Origin: Paramecium sonneborni
Lineage: Eukaryota; Ciliophora; Oligohymenophorea; Peniculida; Parameciidae
Assembly: GCA_905182985.1 (NCBI GenBank)
Contig: CAJJDN010000017.1
Coordinates: forward strand, 690,442 to 754,441
Reading direction: 5' to 3'
DNA: 64,000 nucleotides
A model generated the notes under the pieces. That model was not told the origin of the DNA. It saw only the letters and a program-made list of their open reading frames with translations, and did not search any database. The stretch's first letter is position 1, and each line of letters begins with the position of its first letter. Shown here piece by piece: positions 55,601-64,000 of this stretch. The translations under genes and the position numbers were made by a program.

Positions 55601-57592
55601 TCATTAATTGAATATTTAATGTTAGCTTTTTCTTCTAACAATTACAATTTACTTTTTTCTTAAGGTACATCTTCTTCAACTTCTTCATATTCTGACTCTT
55701 AATTTTCACCTTCTTCTCCTTCTTATTATATTTTAACTTTTTTTCTTCTAACAATTCTTTTTTTATTTTATTCTTATTCAATTCTTTCTCTTTCTTCTGG
55801 ATCCATTTATTCTAATTATTATAATCTAATAGCTTCTCTTTATTTTTCTTCTTCTAATTCAGCCATAATATCTGGTCTAGTAATTTCAATATAGAATTCA
55901 TCTGCACCACTTTCTCTATTTTAATTATTCAAATTTCTAGTTTAAATATAAAACATAGTTTCATTTTTTATAGCATTTTCTCTTAGAACTCCAGGTCCAA
56001 ACATTAAAGTTTTATCAGCTTTAGAATTTAAGAAGTATGAGTAGAATTGACTCATAATAGTAAAATCTTATCTATCAATACTAACTTTAACTTCAGATTT
56101 TCTAGCTCCATGTTTTTCATATGATGGTGTTTCACAAGTTAATTCAGTTGGACTAATAAATACTCCTGGAACATCTTCTTAAGCTTTACCAGAAAAGAAT
56201 CTAACAACAATATTTTATGAATCTTTAAATCCATCTCCTAAGATTGTAACTTTAGTTCTTCCAGTTAATGGACCTAAACATGGTTTAATAGAATAGATAG
56301 CATATGGAGGTCCAACAATAGATGATACATTTAATGCATACATATCATTCATCCATGCATTAGACCATCCTCCAAACATTAATATTCTAGAATCTTATGG
56401 ATCATAAATTAATGTAGTTGATTCTCTTGTTTTAGGTTTAACTGGTTTTTCTTCTTCTAATTAAACAGGTGACCATTTCTTAGCATCTACATCCAATACA
56501 AATGTATCATCTACTAATCTACTTGCTGTTCTATTTCCACCTTCTTCAAAATTTCCAACTTATCCTCCAAAAATGAAATACTTCCATGATGGAATAGATG
56601 GTACCATAATACCAGCCATATTCCATTTTGGTATTTCATGTGATATTTCTGGATCTACCCAACTATTATTATTTATGTCATATATAATGACATTTTAAAA
56701 TTATGATATTTGATTCCATCCGCCAAAAATCATTAACAAATCATTCTATCCCATTATTTAAGAATTATGACCTCCTCTTGGATCAGGTGGTGTACCACTT
56801 GGTTCTAGTTATGACCATTCAAAGCTTTCACAATCTAATACATACAAATCATTAAATGATTTTGTTGCATATCCTACACCTCCATGTCCTCCAAATACAT
56901 ATACTTTGTTCTTATGAAATGTTGCTGAATGATTTCCTCTAGGTTCTGGTGCACCTATTTTTGATTCAGCATTTTTAGGTTCACCAGTTACTTTTTAATT
57001 AGGTGGCTAAGCCCATTAAAAATTACTCGTTCTTAAAATGAATGTATCATTAAAACGTAAATTTGATGTGTAAAATCCACCAAATATAAGCATCTTATCT
57101 GGAGCTATAGCACATGCTGCATGATTCGTTCTTGGCAAAGGTGGATCACCTGAACATTATACTAACTTCCATTCACAAACATTTGGTGCTACTCTTAATG
57201 AATATACTTATAAGTTAATTATACTATTTACCTTAATTATTTGGTGCTATCTTTGTATTCTTCTTTTCGGCATCTGGCTTTTTCTCACTATCTAATCCTC
57301 CAAAAAGAATATGAGTTCTTCCAACAGTTACAAAAGTGTGACCTGATCTAGATGCTGGAATCTGTCCAGATTGCTTCACTTATACCCAAACTAATGGTTG
57401 TGGCTGTAAAAAGATATGATGTTATAAATACCATCTGTAATTTTTAACAAAAAAATTAATAATAACTAACTATACCTATTCGTTTCACTTAAATATCTAC
57501 AATAGTAAATATATTTTTTATATATCTTTTAAAATTCAAAATTTTTTTGGTACCTTGCCCTTCTTTTCATGATATTCATCGCTTGAAGTCAT
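43648..57592 (-). CDS. Axonemal outer-arm dynein heavy chain, alpha type, with Kelch-IPT-filamin N-terminus
   Basis: Motor ATPase that drives ciliary beating. Order from the N-terminus: Kelch repeats (about 57400-56450, Gly-Gly motifs such as IFGGW and VFGGHGG), an IPT/TIG domain (about 56350-56050), a Glu-rich linker, a filamin-type Ig domain (about 54470-54350), linker region, then the AAA ring. P-loops: AAA1 GPAGTGKT (about 51976), AAA2 GPPGAGKST (about 51130), AAA3 GQSGCGKT (about 50155), AAA4 GVGGSGK (about 49100). The stalk coiled coil lies at about 47600-48450. The protein ends TCLLMSDD before TGA at 43648-43650. Introns: 57526-57553, 57435-57475, 57207-57231 (or a 43-nt version ending TAG) and 44017-44044. 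After removing the duplicated 1136 bases the model is 4229 codons, divisible by three. Start at 57592 is tentative, since first exons were joined by frame only. The usual DHC_N1 tail seems replaced by the Kelch/IPT/filamin modules. Confidence 0.85.
46040..46310 (-). repeat. Glu/Gln/Gly low-complexity insert in the dynein motor
   Basis: On the coding strand this reads as repeats of GAA, TAA (Gln) and GGA: blocks like GEGEE and EQQQEEQQQ, with Lys at both ends, roughly 85-90 residues. It falls after the conserved AAA5-AAA6 linker helix ([15 protein letters not shown]) and before the AAA6 start ([11 protein letters not shown]). The frame stays open on both sides. Confidence 0.85.
55452..55513. 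other. Assembly gap (62 n) inside the dynein gene
   Basis: A run of 62 n joins two contigs that overlap, so the true gap is negative. The sequence after it restarts at the equivalent of 54378. Confidence 0.95.
55514..56587. repeat. Unmerged contig overlap: repeats 54378-55451
   Basis: 1074 bp match 54378-55451 at an offset of 1136, with at least one substitution (ACTTCGCATGG against ACTTCACATGG). It encodes the IPT domain, Glu-rich linker and start of the filamin domain of the dynein, which should be counted once. Confidence 0.9.
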
Positions 57593-57611
57593 TGGAGAAT
57601 GATAGCCTCCT

Positions 57612-58614
57612 TCACTAACTTATTTTTTATATTATTTACCTTCCTTTTTGAAATCTCACATATTTGTTTTTTATCTTAGTTCTTCTAAAATGATATTCTT
57701 TTTTTTCTTCTGCACTTCCTTCATTAAAATTTTATTTTTATGTTCCTGTTGTCTAAATTGGTTGTAAAATCTCTTAAACAAAAGTTGAATTTTTGCTACT
57801 TTATGAAAATATTCTATCTTATGGATTGATCTTTCCTTTTCTTTACAAATTTCCATTCAATTTTTAATTCTTCATACTCAAATATCCTTCCCAACCTTTA
57901 ATCACATTTCCAATATGACCTGTCTCTTCCAAATATCTTGTTTCTTCATCAAAAATACTCTTCTCCAAATTTTTAAGATCATTCTCTAGTATACCTTTCT
58001 TTTCAAATAAGTCTTAGTATTTCTTGTCCATTTAAATATATAATATTTTTATATAAATTATGAATCTTTATTTTTTTATATTCCTCATTCTAAATAGTAT
58101 AATTGAAGATAATTTTTTAAGTTCATCCATCTACTCTACACTAAAACTATTCAAATCTAATATCTAATTTTATAATCTTCTTAAATCATCAATTGTTGGA
58201 ATCTACTCATGAATTTCAAAGGCTGCCAAAGTTCTTTATGTACTTATTCTATGTGATAATTAAGATTCAGGATGATCAAAATTACCTGTCTTCATTATAT
58301 ACATTCATTATATATACCTATACTAAATATGCTTATCTATCAATGTTTTACTATTATTAAATTTATTAAACCATTTCCCTATTTTCTTAACTCTATCTCA
58401 TATCTTAATTCTCTTTCACTATACGAACTTATTAAAATTGACTCTTTGTTTTTACCTTCTATTACAATTGATTTTCTAACTCATTTAAAGCATTCTTTTT
58501 GTTCAATGATGGTTGACCTAATTATTAATTACTTCCTAATGTGCTTTTTATAAAATCAGACATCTTTCTTTAACTATTATGATGTCTGTTTTCTTTGGAA
58601 TTAGATACTTTCAT
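57612..58614 (-). CDS. EAF6/MEAF6-like histone acetyltransferase complex subunit with N-terminal extension
   Basis: The C-terminal half, from an internal Met at 58031, shows the Eaf6 pattern: coiled-coil start, LEKSIFDEETRYLEETG, GNVIKGWEGYLS, then a basic stretch and RIFSQSS. Eaf6 is a small subunit of NuA4- and MOZ/HBO1-type acetyltransferase complexes in the nucleus. Upstream, an ATG at 58614 opens a Gln-rich frame that, after a 37-nt intron (58249-58285, GTA...TAG), continues without a TGA into the Eaf6 part; the joined model is 321 residues. The stretch 58040-58095 is almost pure AT and would suit an intergenic spacer, so two genes remain possible, but no TGA closes the first. The Eaf6 assignment rests on motif memory, not a search. 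Confidence 0.6.
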
Positions 58615-59058
58615 TTTAACGAATAAATTTTACTTAACTTATTTATATATTTTTATGATATACTAATTTAAGTATTGTTTGTTTCAATATTTAAAAACAA
58701 CTTCTAACTTCAACAAGAAAATTGAAACATTTTATTTTTTAACAATTTTAAAATTATTTATAAAATTATCAATACCTTACTAATTTCTTAAAAATATTAC
58801 CCTAATAATTATGTTGAAGAAGTATAAGAATTATTTATTAATTTAATTATGTGAGATTACTTATTATAATTAAGAAATGATTTAAATTATAATCTATTTA
58901 ATAAAATATGATTATTTATTGGGAAATATACTCAATTATAATTAAGAATAAATTTTAGAAAATAAGGAAATAAATATCAAACAAATTTCAATAAAATTAG
59001 GTTGAAATTAATTTGTTATATTTATAAGTTATAAAATATAAATTTTAGCAATTTGATA
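58615..59058. other. Intergenic region, nothing recognised
   Basis: 444 bp of very AT-rich DNA between the EAF6-like gene start and the stop of the next minus-strand gene. I see no ORF with protein-like composition, RNA gene or repeat. Confidence 0.5.
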
Positions 59059-59472
59059 TCAAATAATCATAATAGTGCTCACTTTACTATATCCAATCAT
59101 ATTTTGTTTAAGAAAATCATTTTTGATAATAACTTTTGCTTAATTTGATGAAAGAAAGCATGAATTGATTTTTTGTTTAATTTATTCTTGATTATCATTT
59201 GGTAATATTTTAAGAAGTGGTAATGATGTATTTTTATTATTAGGAGTCGAGGTAGTGTAATAAGAATGAGGCTTGCTTCTGTATTTGATATTAATATTTT
59301 CTAATTATGTATTGATTCTAGCAGCCTATAGTATTGGAGGTAAGGGTTAAGAAACTTAATCGCTATAATCTTCTGTTTTATTTGCTAATCTTTTAGACTT
59401 CTTTTTGTAATATTTCAATTGACCACCATAGCATATTACATATTTTTTATTAAGAATCTAATTTTTATTCAT
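59059..59472 (-). CDS. Hypothetical basic protein, 137 residues
   Basis: ATG at 59472 to TGA at 59059-59061, 138 codons, no intron needed. The product is rich in Lys, Asn, Ser and Tyr, with a basic start (YYKKKSKRL), a Pro-containing middle (SQPLPPIL) and no signal peptide or membrane segment. I recognise no family. Its start codon is only 26 bp from that of the divergent membrane-protein gene, so either the two share a very small promoter or one of the star codons is set too far upstream. Confidence 0.5.
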
Positions 59473-59498
59473 TGATATTAAATTATATTAAATTAATC

Positions 59499-60354
59499 AT
59501 GTATGAAGATTATGATTTTTCTAAGGATGAAAAGTGGAATCAATTTATTTAATAGGTTGATGAATCTATGTAATATAAATATTATATATTAGATCTAAGG
59601 ACAGATTGGAATATTTAAAATAAATTTGGTATAAAGAAAATGTGAATAAAAAACATTCAATAGACAATAATAAAATATCAAATGTTAAAGAAGAATCTAA
59701 ATTGCCATATTACATATACAGTACTGAGAATATATTTAAAATGTCATTTATGCTTTTATTATTCATGTAAGGTGTAGCATAGATATTTGGATATCTTTTC
59801 AATTTTTTAGCTTTGTAAAGACAAATAAGAAATACTAAAATTTAATAAAAGAGATAATATGTAAAACTATTGATAAATAATGAATTCTTTCATAACTTGG
59901 TGTATTTATTCTTATTTCATTTTTTTGAAAGAATGCACAATATATTAATGTACAGTCCTATTCTCATGCACTCATGGGTAGGAATATCAGAATTTTTATT
60001 TCTTCATCATAAATCAATCTATGAAAGTAGAAAATTTGTATTATATATAGTATAGGAATGTAAAGGTATATAGATAAAACTAAACAAAATAAGGAACTTA
60101 TTCTGATACAAAAATAAAAAGTAGAAATAACTTTATTTCCTGTGCTTTTGTTTGCAAAACTTTTTTTTGAAATTGGAAATTGGGTTTTAGTAATTTTATA
60201 TCTTGTTTTCCTTAAAATGAAATACCATACAAATAATAGATCTAAAGTTGCTTGGGTGTAAATTGATTATTTTGTCGAATCTAAATTACCAATTTTTATA
60301 GTGCCTGCATATAGACAAATTAGATAAATAGCTGTACATTTATTTTTAGATTGA
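59499..60354 (+). CDS. Multi-pass membrane protein, TMEM33/Pom33/Tts1-like
   Basis: ATG at 59499 opens an acidic N-terminus (MYEDYDFSKDEKWNQF). A 35-nt intron (59629-59663, GTA...TAG) follows, then several hydrophobic segments: SFMLLLFMQGVAQIFGYLFNFLAL, a second around HNLVYLFLFHFF, and LFPVLLFAKLFFEIGNWVLVILYLVFL split across my reading. After the last segment a soluble tail with YHTNNRSKVAW and LPIFIVPAYRQI resembles the conserved C-terminal part of the TMEM33 family, which shapes ER tubules and nuclear pores. A second intron lies between about 60030 and 60130; its boundaries are ambiguous (44 nt ending AAG or 59 nt ending TAG both restore the frame). TGA is at 60352-60354. Confidence 0.5.
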
Positions 60355-60692
60355 TATATTAATTATAATAATAAATTATAAAATTCAAGTTATAAGAAAA
60401 CTATTTCTCTAATCCAGTTTACTAAATTAATTTTATATTAGATTATCTAATTCTATAAAATGGTTATATATCAACAATTTTTTTATAGAAATGAATTAAT
60501 ATTCTCTCCTTATTTAATAATCTCATTATATCAATAGTAAATATAGTATATTCTTATGAAATTTTTAATTATGGGATGTTTTCTATCATTTCTATACTAT
60601 TAGGAATAAAAAACAATAAAGAAAATTTGATAAAATTTGTATAAAAACTTTGATAAATAATATTTTTGATTTTATTAATAAATATTAATTAA
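60355..60692. other. Intergenic region, nothing recognised
   Basis: 338 bp of AT-rich DNA between two plus-strand genes. No ORF, RNA gene or repeat is supported. Confidence 0.5.
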
Positions 60693-61043
60693 ATGCGTTT
60701 TAGAGTGATATTGATTGTTATGATGGTTTTAGTGTATGGCTATAATAAAAAGGATACTTGTCAGAATATCTAAAAATTTACATATGATGAATGGGATGCA
60801 AAATTAATGTGTCCAAATCCTTTAGCTCCAATTCTAGAAAGTCAGAATATACCAAAAGCAAAATGCAACAGATTCAAACCTAATTTTGATTCCCCTAATA
60901 GAAGATTGAATGTTCAAGATGTTGAAGAGTTAAGATAGAAGATGAAATAAAAATAAGAAGGAAATCTTAAATTTGATCATGATTAACAATATAAGCAATT
61001 TAAAGAATAATAAAATAAAAAATAACAAAAGGATGATTTATGA
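60693..61043 (+). CDS. Small secretory-pathway protein ending KDDL
   Basis: ATG at 60693 to TGA at 61041-61043, 116 residues, no intron. The N-terminus is a clear signal peptide (MRFRVILIVMMVLVYGY). The mature part has three Cys, a segment C-P-N-P-L-A-P and a charged Gln/Lys-rich C-terminal half. The last four residues, Lys-Asp-Asp-Leu, resemble the KDEL-type ER retrieval signal, so an ER-lumen resident is likely. I do not recognise the family; length and layout (N-terminal motif, then charged helix) give no catalytic hint. Confidence 0.7.
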
Positions 61044-61273
61044 TGTAAATATATACTCCTATTATTGTAATTAATCAATATTCTTTTCTTTATTTCTTAT
61101 TTTTTATTAAGTCTTTTACTTACATAATTATTAAGTTTATTATTAACTTTTAAATACATTTTATTAATAACAATGTTTCTGATTTCTCTAAAATTTATTT
61201 ATTGCAGATTAGATAATTAACTATTCATCAACTTCTTTAATAATTATTGATTCAATGAATTATTATTTAATTA

Positions 61274-61403
61274 TCAAATTGAACGGATAATAGGTATTAT
61301 AGAATCTCTCATATTGTCTAATTGTTGTAGCAACATTTTAACTTTTACCAATTTGAATTTTCTACTATATATTTCTTTAACCATCAAATCTATAAATTAT
61401 CAT
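61274..61403 (-). CDS. Possible 3' exons of a small unresolved gene
   Basis: A minus-strand frame containing Met at 61403 reads IIYRFDGQRNIQQKIQI. A 31-nt GTA...TAG intron at 61318-61348 then leads to a short exon (NMRDSIIPIIRSI) ending in TGA at 61274-61276. Without that intron the frame never meets a TGA and would run antisense through the KDDL gene, which supports the splice. The open frame extends upstream to 61457; earlier exons may lie between 61458 and 61680 but I could not join them. Product unknown. Confidence 0.3.
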
Positions 61404-61682
61404 AAAAAAATAATAAAAGTTTCTTTCTTGATTTAAACTAACAATCTGATAATTAAATCAAGTATTTATAATATTTAATCTAAATCTTATTTTAACTTAT
61501 TTCTGTTAGATTTAATATTTACCAATCTTCTTATAATGTCAAAATATTATCAACATAAAAGAGAACATTATAGAATAATCAATATTCATGGGAATTTAAC
61601 AATAATTTACAAGATAAATTTAAAATTAGAATTTAAACAAATTTGTATATAATTATCTTACATATTAAAATAAGGAAAATAA

Positions 61683-62973
61683 TCAAAAAATTCTAGCTTT
61701 TATTTTTTTATCAATCAATCCCTTAACTGCATTACTATCATAAAACTTTTCTGCAAATGAGGATTATTATGATTCAGTGTTTATATTCTTAGACATGTAA
61801 GATCTAATACTATTAAAATATACTTATTAAAAGATGTTCTATATTATCCTTCAAAACTTTGTTTAGTACTAAATAATCTTGGACTAACAGGTCTAATCAA
61901 TTTTGATGGAACTGAATAATGAGATTAATAAAAATGTTATGAAGTTGTTTCCTTTATTAAAGATTAGGCATTCTCATAAAAGGGACCTCTAGATGCATAA
62001 ATAAAAATACAATTTTATATGTTTTTGTAATTCGACTTTATCAGTTTTAATTTATTTAAAGTTTTTTGAATAATTAGTTTCAGCAATAAAAGGTAAAGTT
62101 GATTGTTATTTAGGGGATAGTTATTAAGTTATTTTACCAGGGTATTAACCCTTCCAATTCATAAAATTTGAATTATATGTAGATAAAAATGTTGATTGAT
62201 TTAAATTGGGATTGTACTCTGGCTTAAAACTATCAACTTTCTCTGTAGTTTAAGGTACAAATTATTGCTAAAATATAAGAATTAGAAAATAATACATTAT
62301 AAACACTCTTTTTTTGTAGATAGGCCAAATTTGGAGCATAATATTATTCATATGCTTTAGATTAATTCAATAATGGTTAATCAGGGTTATGTTTTGATCC
62401 TGAATAATCTCTTGAATATTAAGATGTTTATTTTTTTGGTTAATAATATTTTATTTCATTCAAATTAATATTCTTGTTTTGCTAATCTTGTTATGTTAAT
62501 TCTAATTTACACAAGCAAACTTTAAGTAACCCTTAAAAATATTCTGAATTATTATTAACAACTTCTTCTATAGTTTAATTTTATTCAACTAAATCTTTCC
62601 AAATTTCATGTTCAATTGGGAATATTTCAATCACTGCTTAATATAAAGTTTTGTTATTATTATCAACACTTTATTAGTCAGATGAGTTTATTAATGGAAA
62701 TTATATTGCATTCATTTTTTTATCTTCTAAAATAGAGTTATTAAGAGAAAGCAATAATTAATTTTCTTATGGAAAATATGACTATTTTACATCATAATGA
62801 TCATCTCTATTAATTAAGGTATTTTTTAGTTTCAATACCTTTCTTTTTAATGGAGATTAATTTCTTGATAATTCTTTTGAACTCATCTATTTATTTGTAG
62901 ATAATGATGAATTATTGGTTCTTGTAAAGTCGTTATTTTACAGTATTCGTTTAACTTCATCACTAATAATCAT
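61683..62973 (-). CDS. Possible SAXO/MAP6-like ciliary microtubule protein, 406 residues
   Basis: ATG at 62973 to TGA at 61683-61685 with three introns: 62268-62295 (28 nt), 61989-62010 (22) and 61804-61823 (20), all GTA...TAG; the spliced frame is exactly 407 codons. The product has no signal or membrane segment and is rich in Asn, Gln, Ser and Tyr. The C-terminal half carries degenerate repeats with Tyr/Phe-rich spacing (STFLSTYNSNFMNW, then LPFIAETNYSKNF, then SFEGQYRTSFNK), which recalls the Mn-type modules of the SAXO/MAP6 family that bind stable ciliary microtubules. The match is by pattern only; a tubulin-binding role is inferred. Confidence 0.5.
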
Positions 62974-63185
62974 TATTTTTTATAAAAGCAATATATATTT
63001 ATTTATATAATTTATTTATATCTATAATATAATTGTATCATATTAAATACATCTAAATAACATTATATATATGTTAAGCTAGATATTTAAAATTATTATT
63101 AACTTAGTCAAAAAGTTTTTTTAATATTATTTTTATTTGGATGAAAAATAAATATGGATAAGTGTAACTTAATAACAAGCAAATT

Positions 63186-64000
63186 ATGAAAGTCGGAGGA
63201 AGAGGTGCTCTTGATAACACTGGCAATAAAACAAAAAAGAAAGAATTCTAAATTCAGCTAATAGATTAGCCATCCTAAAATAAAAATTAATTGGCATAAA
63301 CTAATTTATAGAAGAAGAAAGAGATTGCAGCAAAAAAGATATATAGATTTTTGTATAAAATTTATAAATAGTATTATTTGTTTAATATTTTGTTTATAGA
63401 AAAGAAAAATAACATAGATATAGAAAATTTATTATTGACGAGCTTATAAATACAGAAAGAAATTATGTTCATGATTTAAAAATTCTGATAGTCATATAAA
63501 GTTAAGTAAGACAATGGTTAAATAAACAATAAATTGAAATGATATTTAATAATCTACAATAATTGTATGATTTGAATAGCCCTTTTCTTTAAGATTTAGA
63601 AGGATTTCTTCCATATAAGAGATACAAATTATTAGGTCCAATAATTAAAGGATTGGCCCCATTTTTTAAAGTTTATTTTACATATTATGAGGGATTTAAT
63701 AAAGCAATGACAACCCTTAAATAATGTATTAATGAAAAAGAAGATTTTAGAAAATATCTTAAAAATATGTCTCAAATAAAGGATTATAATAATTAAGATA
63801 TTGAGAGTTTTTTGATTAAACCAGTTTAAAGAATTCCTAAATATAATTTACTCTTATTGGATCTCTTAAAACACACTGATAAAATTCATCCAGATTATAA
63901 AAATTTATCTGAATGTTTGGAATTATTTAAAAAAATTAATGACGATAATAACTAAAATATGGATAGATTTTTATCAAGTAAACTATTTGATATAGATAAA
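63186..64000 (+). CDS. RhoGEF (DH domain) protein, N-terminal part; runs off the window
   Basis: ATG at 63186 starts a basic, Gly/Lys-rich N-terminus (MKVGGRGALDNTGNKTKKKE). One intron of 47 nt (63353-63399, GTA...TAG) is needed; it leads straight into a Dbl-homology domain. CR1 is visible as ELINTERNYVHDLKIL, and the CR3 signature as FLIKPVQRIPKYNLLLLDLL followed by K-H-T and H-P-D-Y. DH domains catalyse GDP-GTP exchange on Rho-family GTPases. The frame is open to the window edge, so any PH or other domain is not visible. The gene starts 212 bp from the divergent SAXO-like gene. Confidence 0.85.

Noticed and set aside
54378..56587. Duplicated IPT/filamin modules in the dynein tail.
   Set aside because: The second copy follows an n run and begins at an arbitrary codon; removing it keeps the whole model in frame.
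57207..57231. Firm count of this dynein intron as another AAG acceptor.
   Set aside because: A 43-nt version ending TAG gives the same frame, so the acceptor cannot be decided from sequence.
58272..58553. Plus-strand 93-residue ORF.
   Set aside because: It is antisense to the EAF6-like gene's N-terminal exon and its intron, and has no recognisable features.

Overview
The window reads as macronuclear-type DNA of a Paramecium-like ciliate. It is very AT-rich. TAA and TAG run in frame as glutamine through every long gene and only TGA ends them. Genes are closely packed, and introns are tiny (mostly 20-37 nt) and start GTA. Under the standard code almost nothing is open; under the ciliate code most of the window is coding.

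Layout. Positions 1-42052 hold four giant, very cysteine-rich secreted proteins in two tail-to-tail pairs in tandem: A(+, 5' end missing) with B(-), then C(+) with D(-). B, C and D each start with a signal peptide, share five micro-introns at matching places, and are about 3550 residues long once scaffold overlaps are removed. All four end in a hydrophobic tail. Cysteine-rich repeats between a signal peptide and a hydrophobic C-terminus suggest large GPI-anchored surface antigens, though family membership needs a profile search. Within each pair the two genes share a central core (about 1.2-1.55 kb) that is nearly identical in inverted orientation, while the flanks have diverged.

Positions 43648-57592 (-) encode a dynein heavy chain whose N-terminus carries Kelch, IPT/TIG and filamin-type modules, the layout known from the Chlamydomonas outer-arm alpha chain. 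It also has an acidic Glu/Gln/Gly insert between AAA5 and AAA6. Upstream lie an EAF6-like chromatin protein (57612-58614, -), a small unknown gene (59059-59472, -), a multi-pass membrane protein resembling TMEM33/Pom33 (59499-60354, +), a small secreted protein ending KDDL (60693-61043, +), a short exon pair (61274-61403, -), a possible SAXO-like ciliary microtubule protein (61683-62973, -) and the start of a RhoGEF (63186 to the window end, +).

Scaffold warning. The window is five contigs (1-10153, 10155-12983, 12985-27433, 27435-55451, 55514-64000) joined by single n's or a 62-n run. Each join repeats sequence already present, so duplicated stretches at 10155, 12985, 27435 and 55514 are unmerged overlaps. 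The stretch 11950-12983 looks like A/C-type sequence placed inside gene B.
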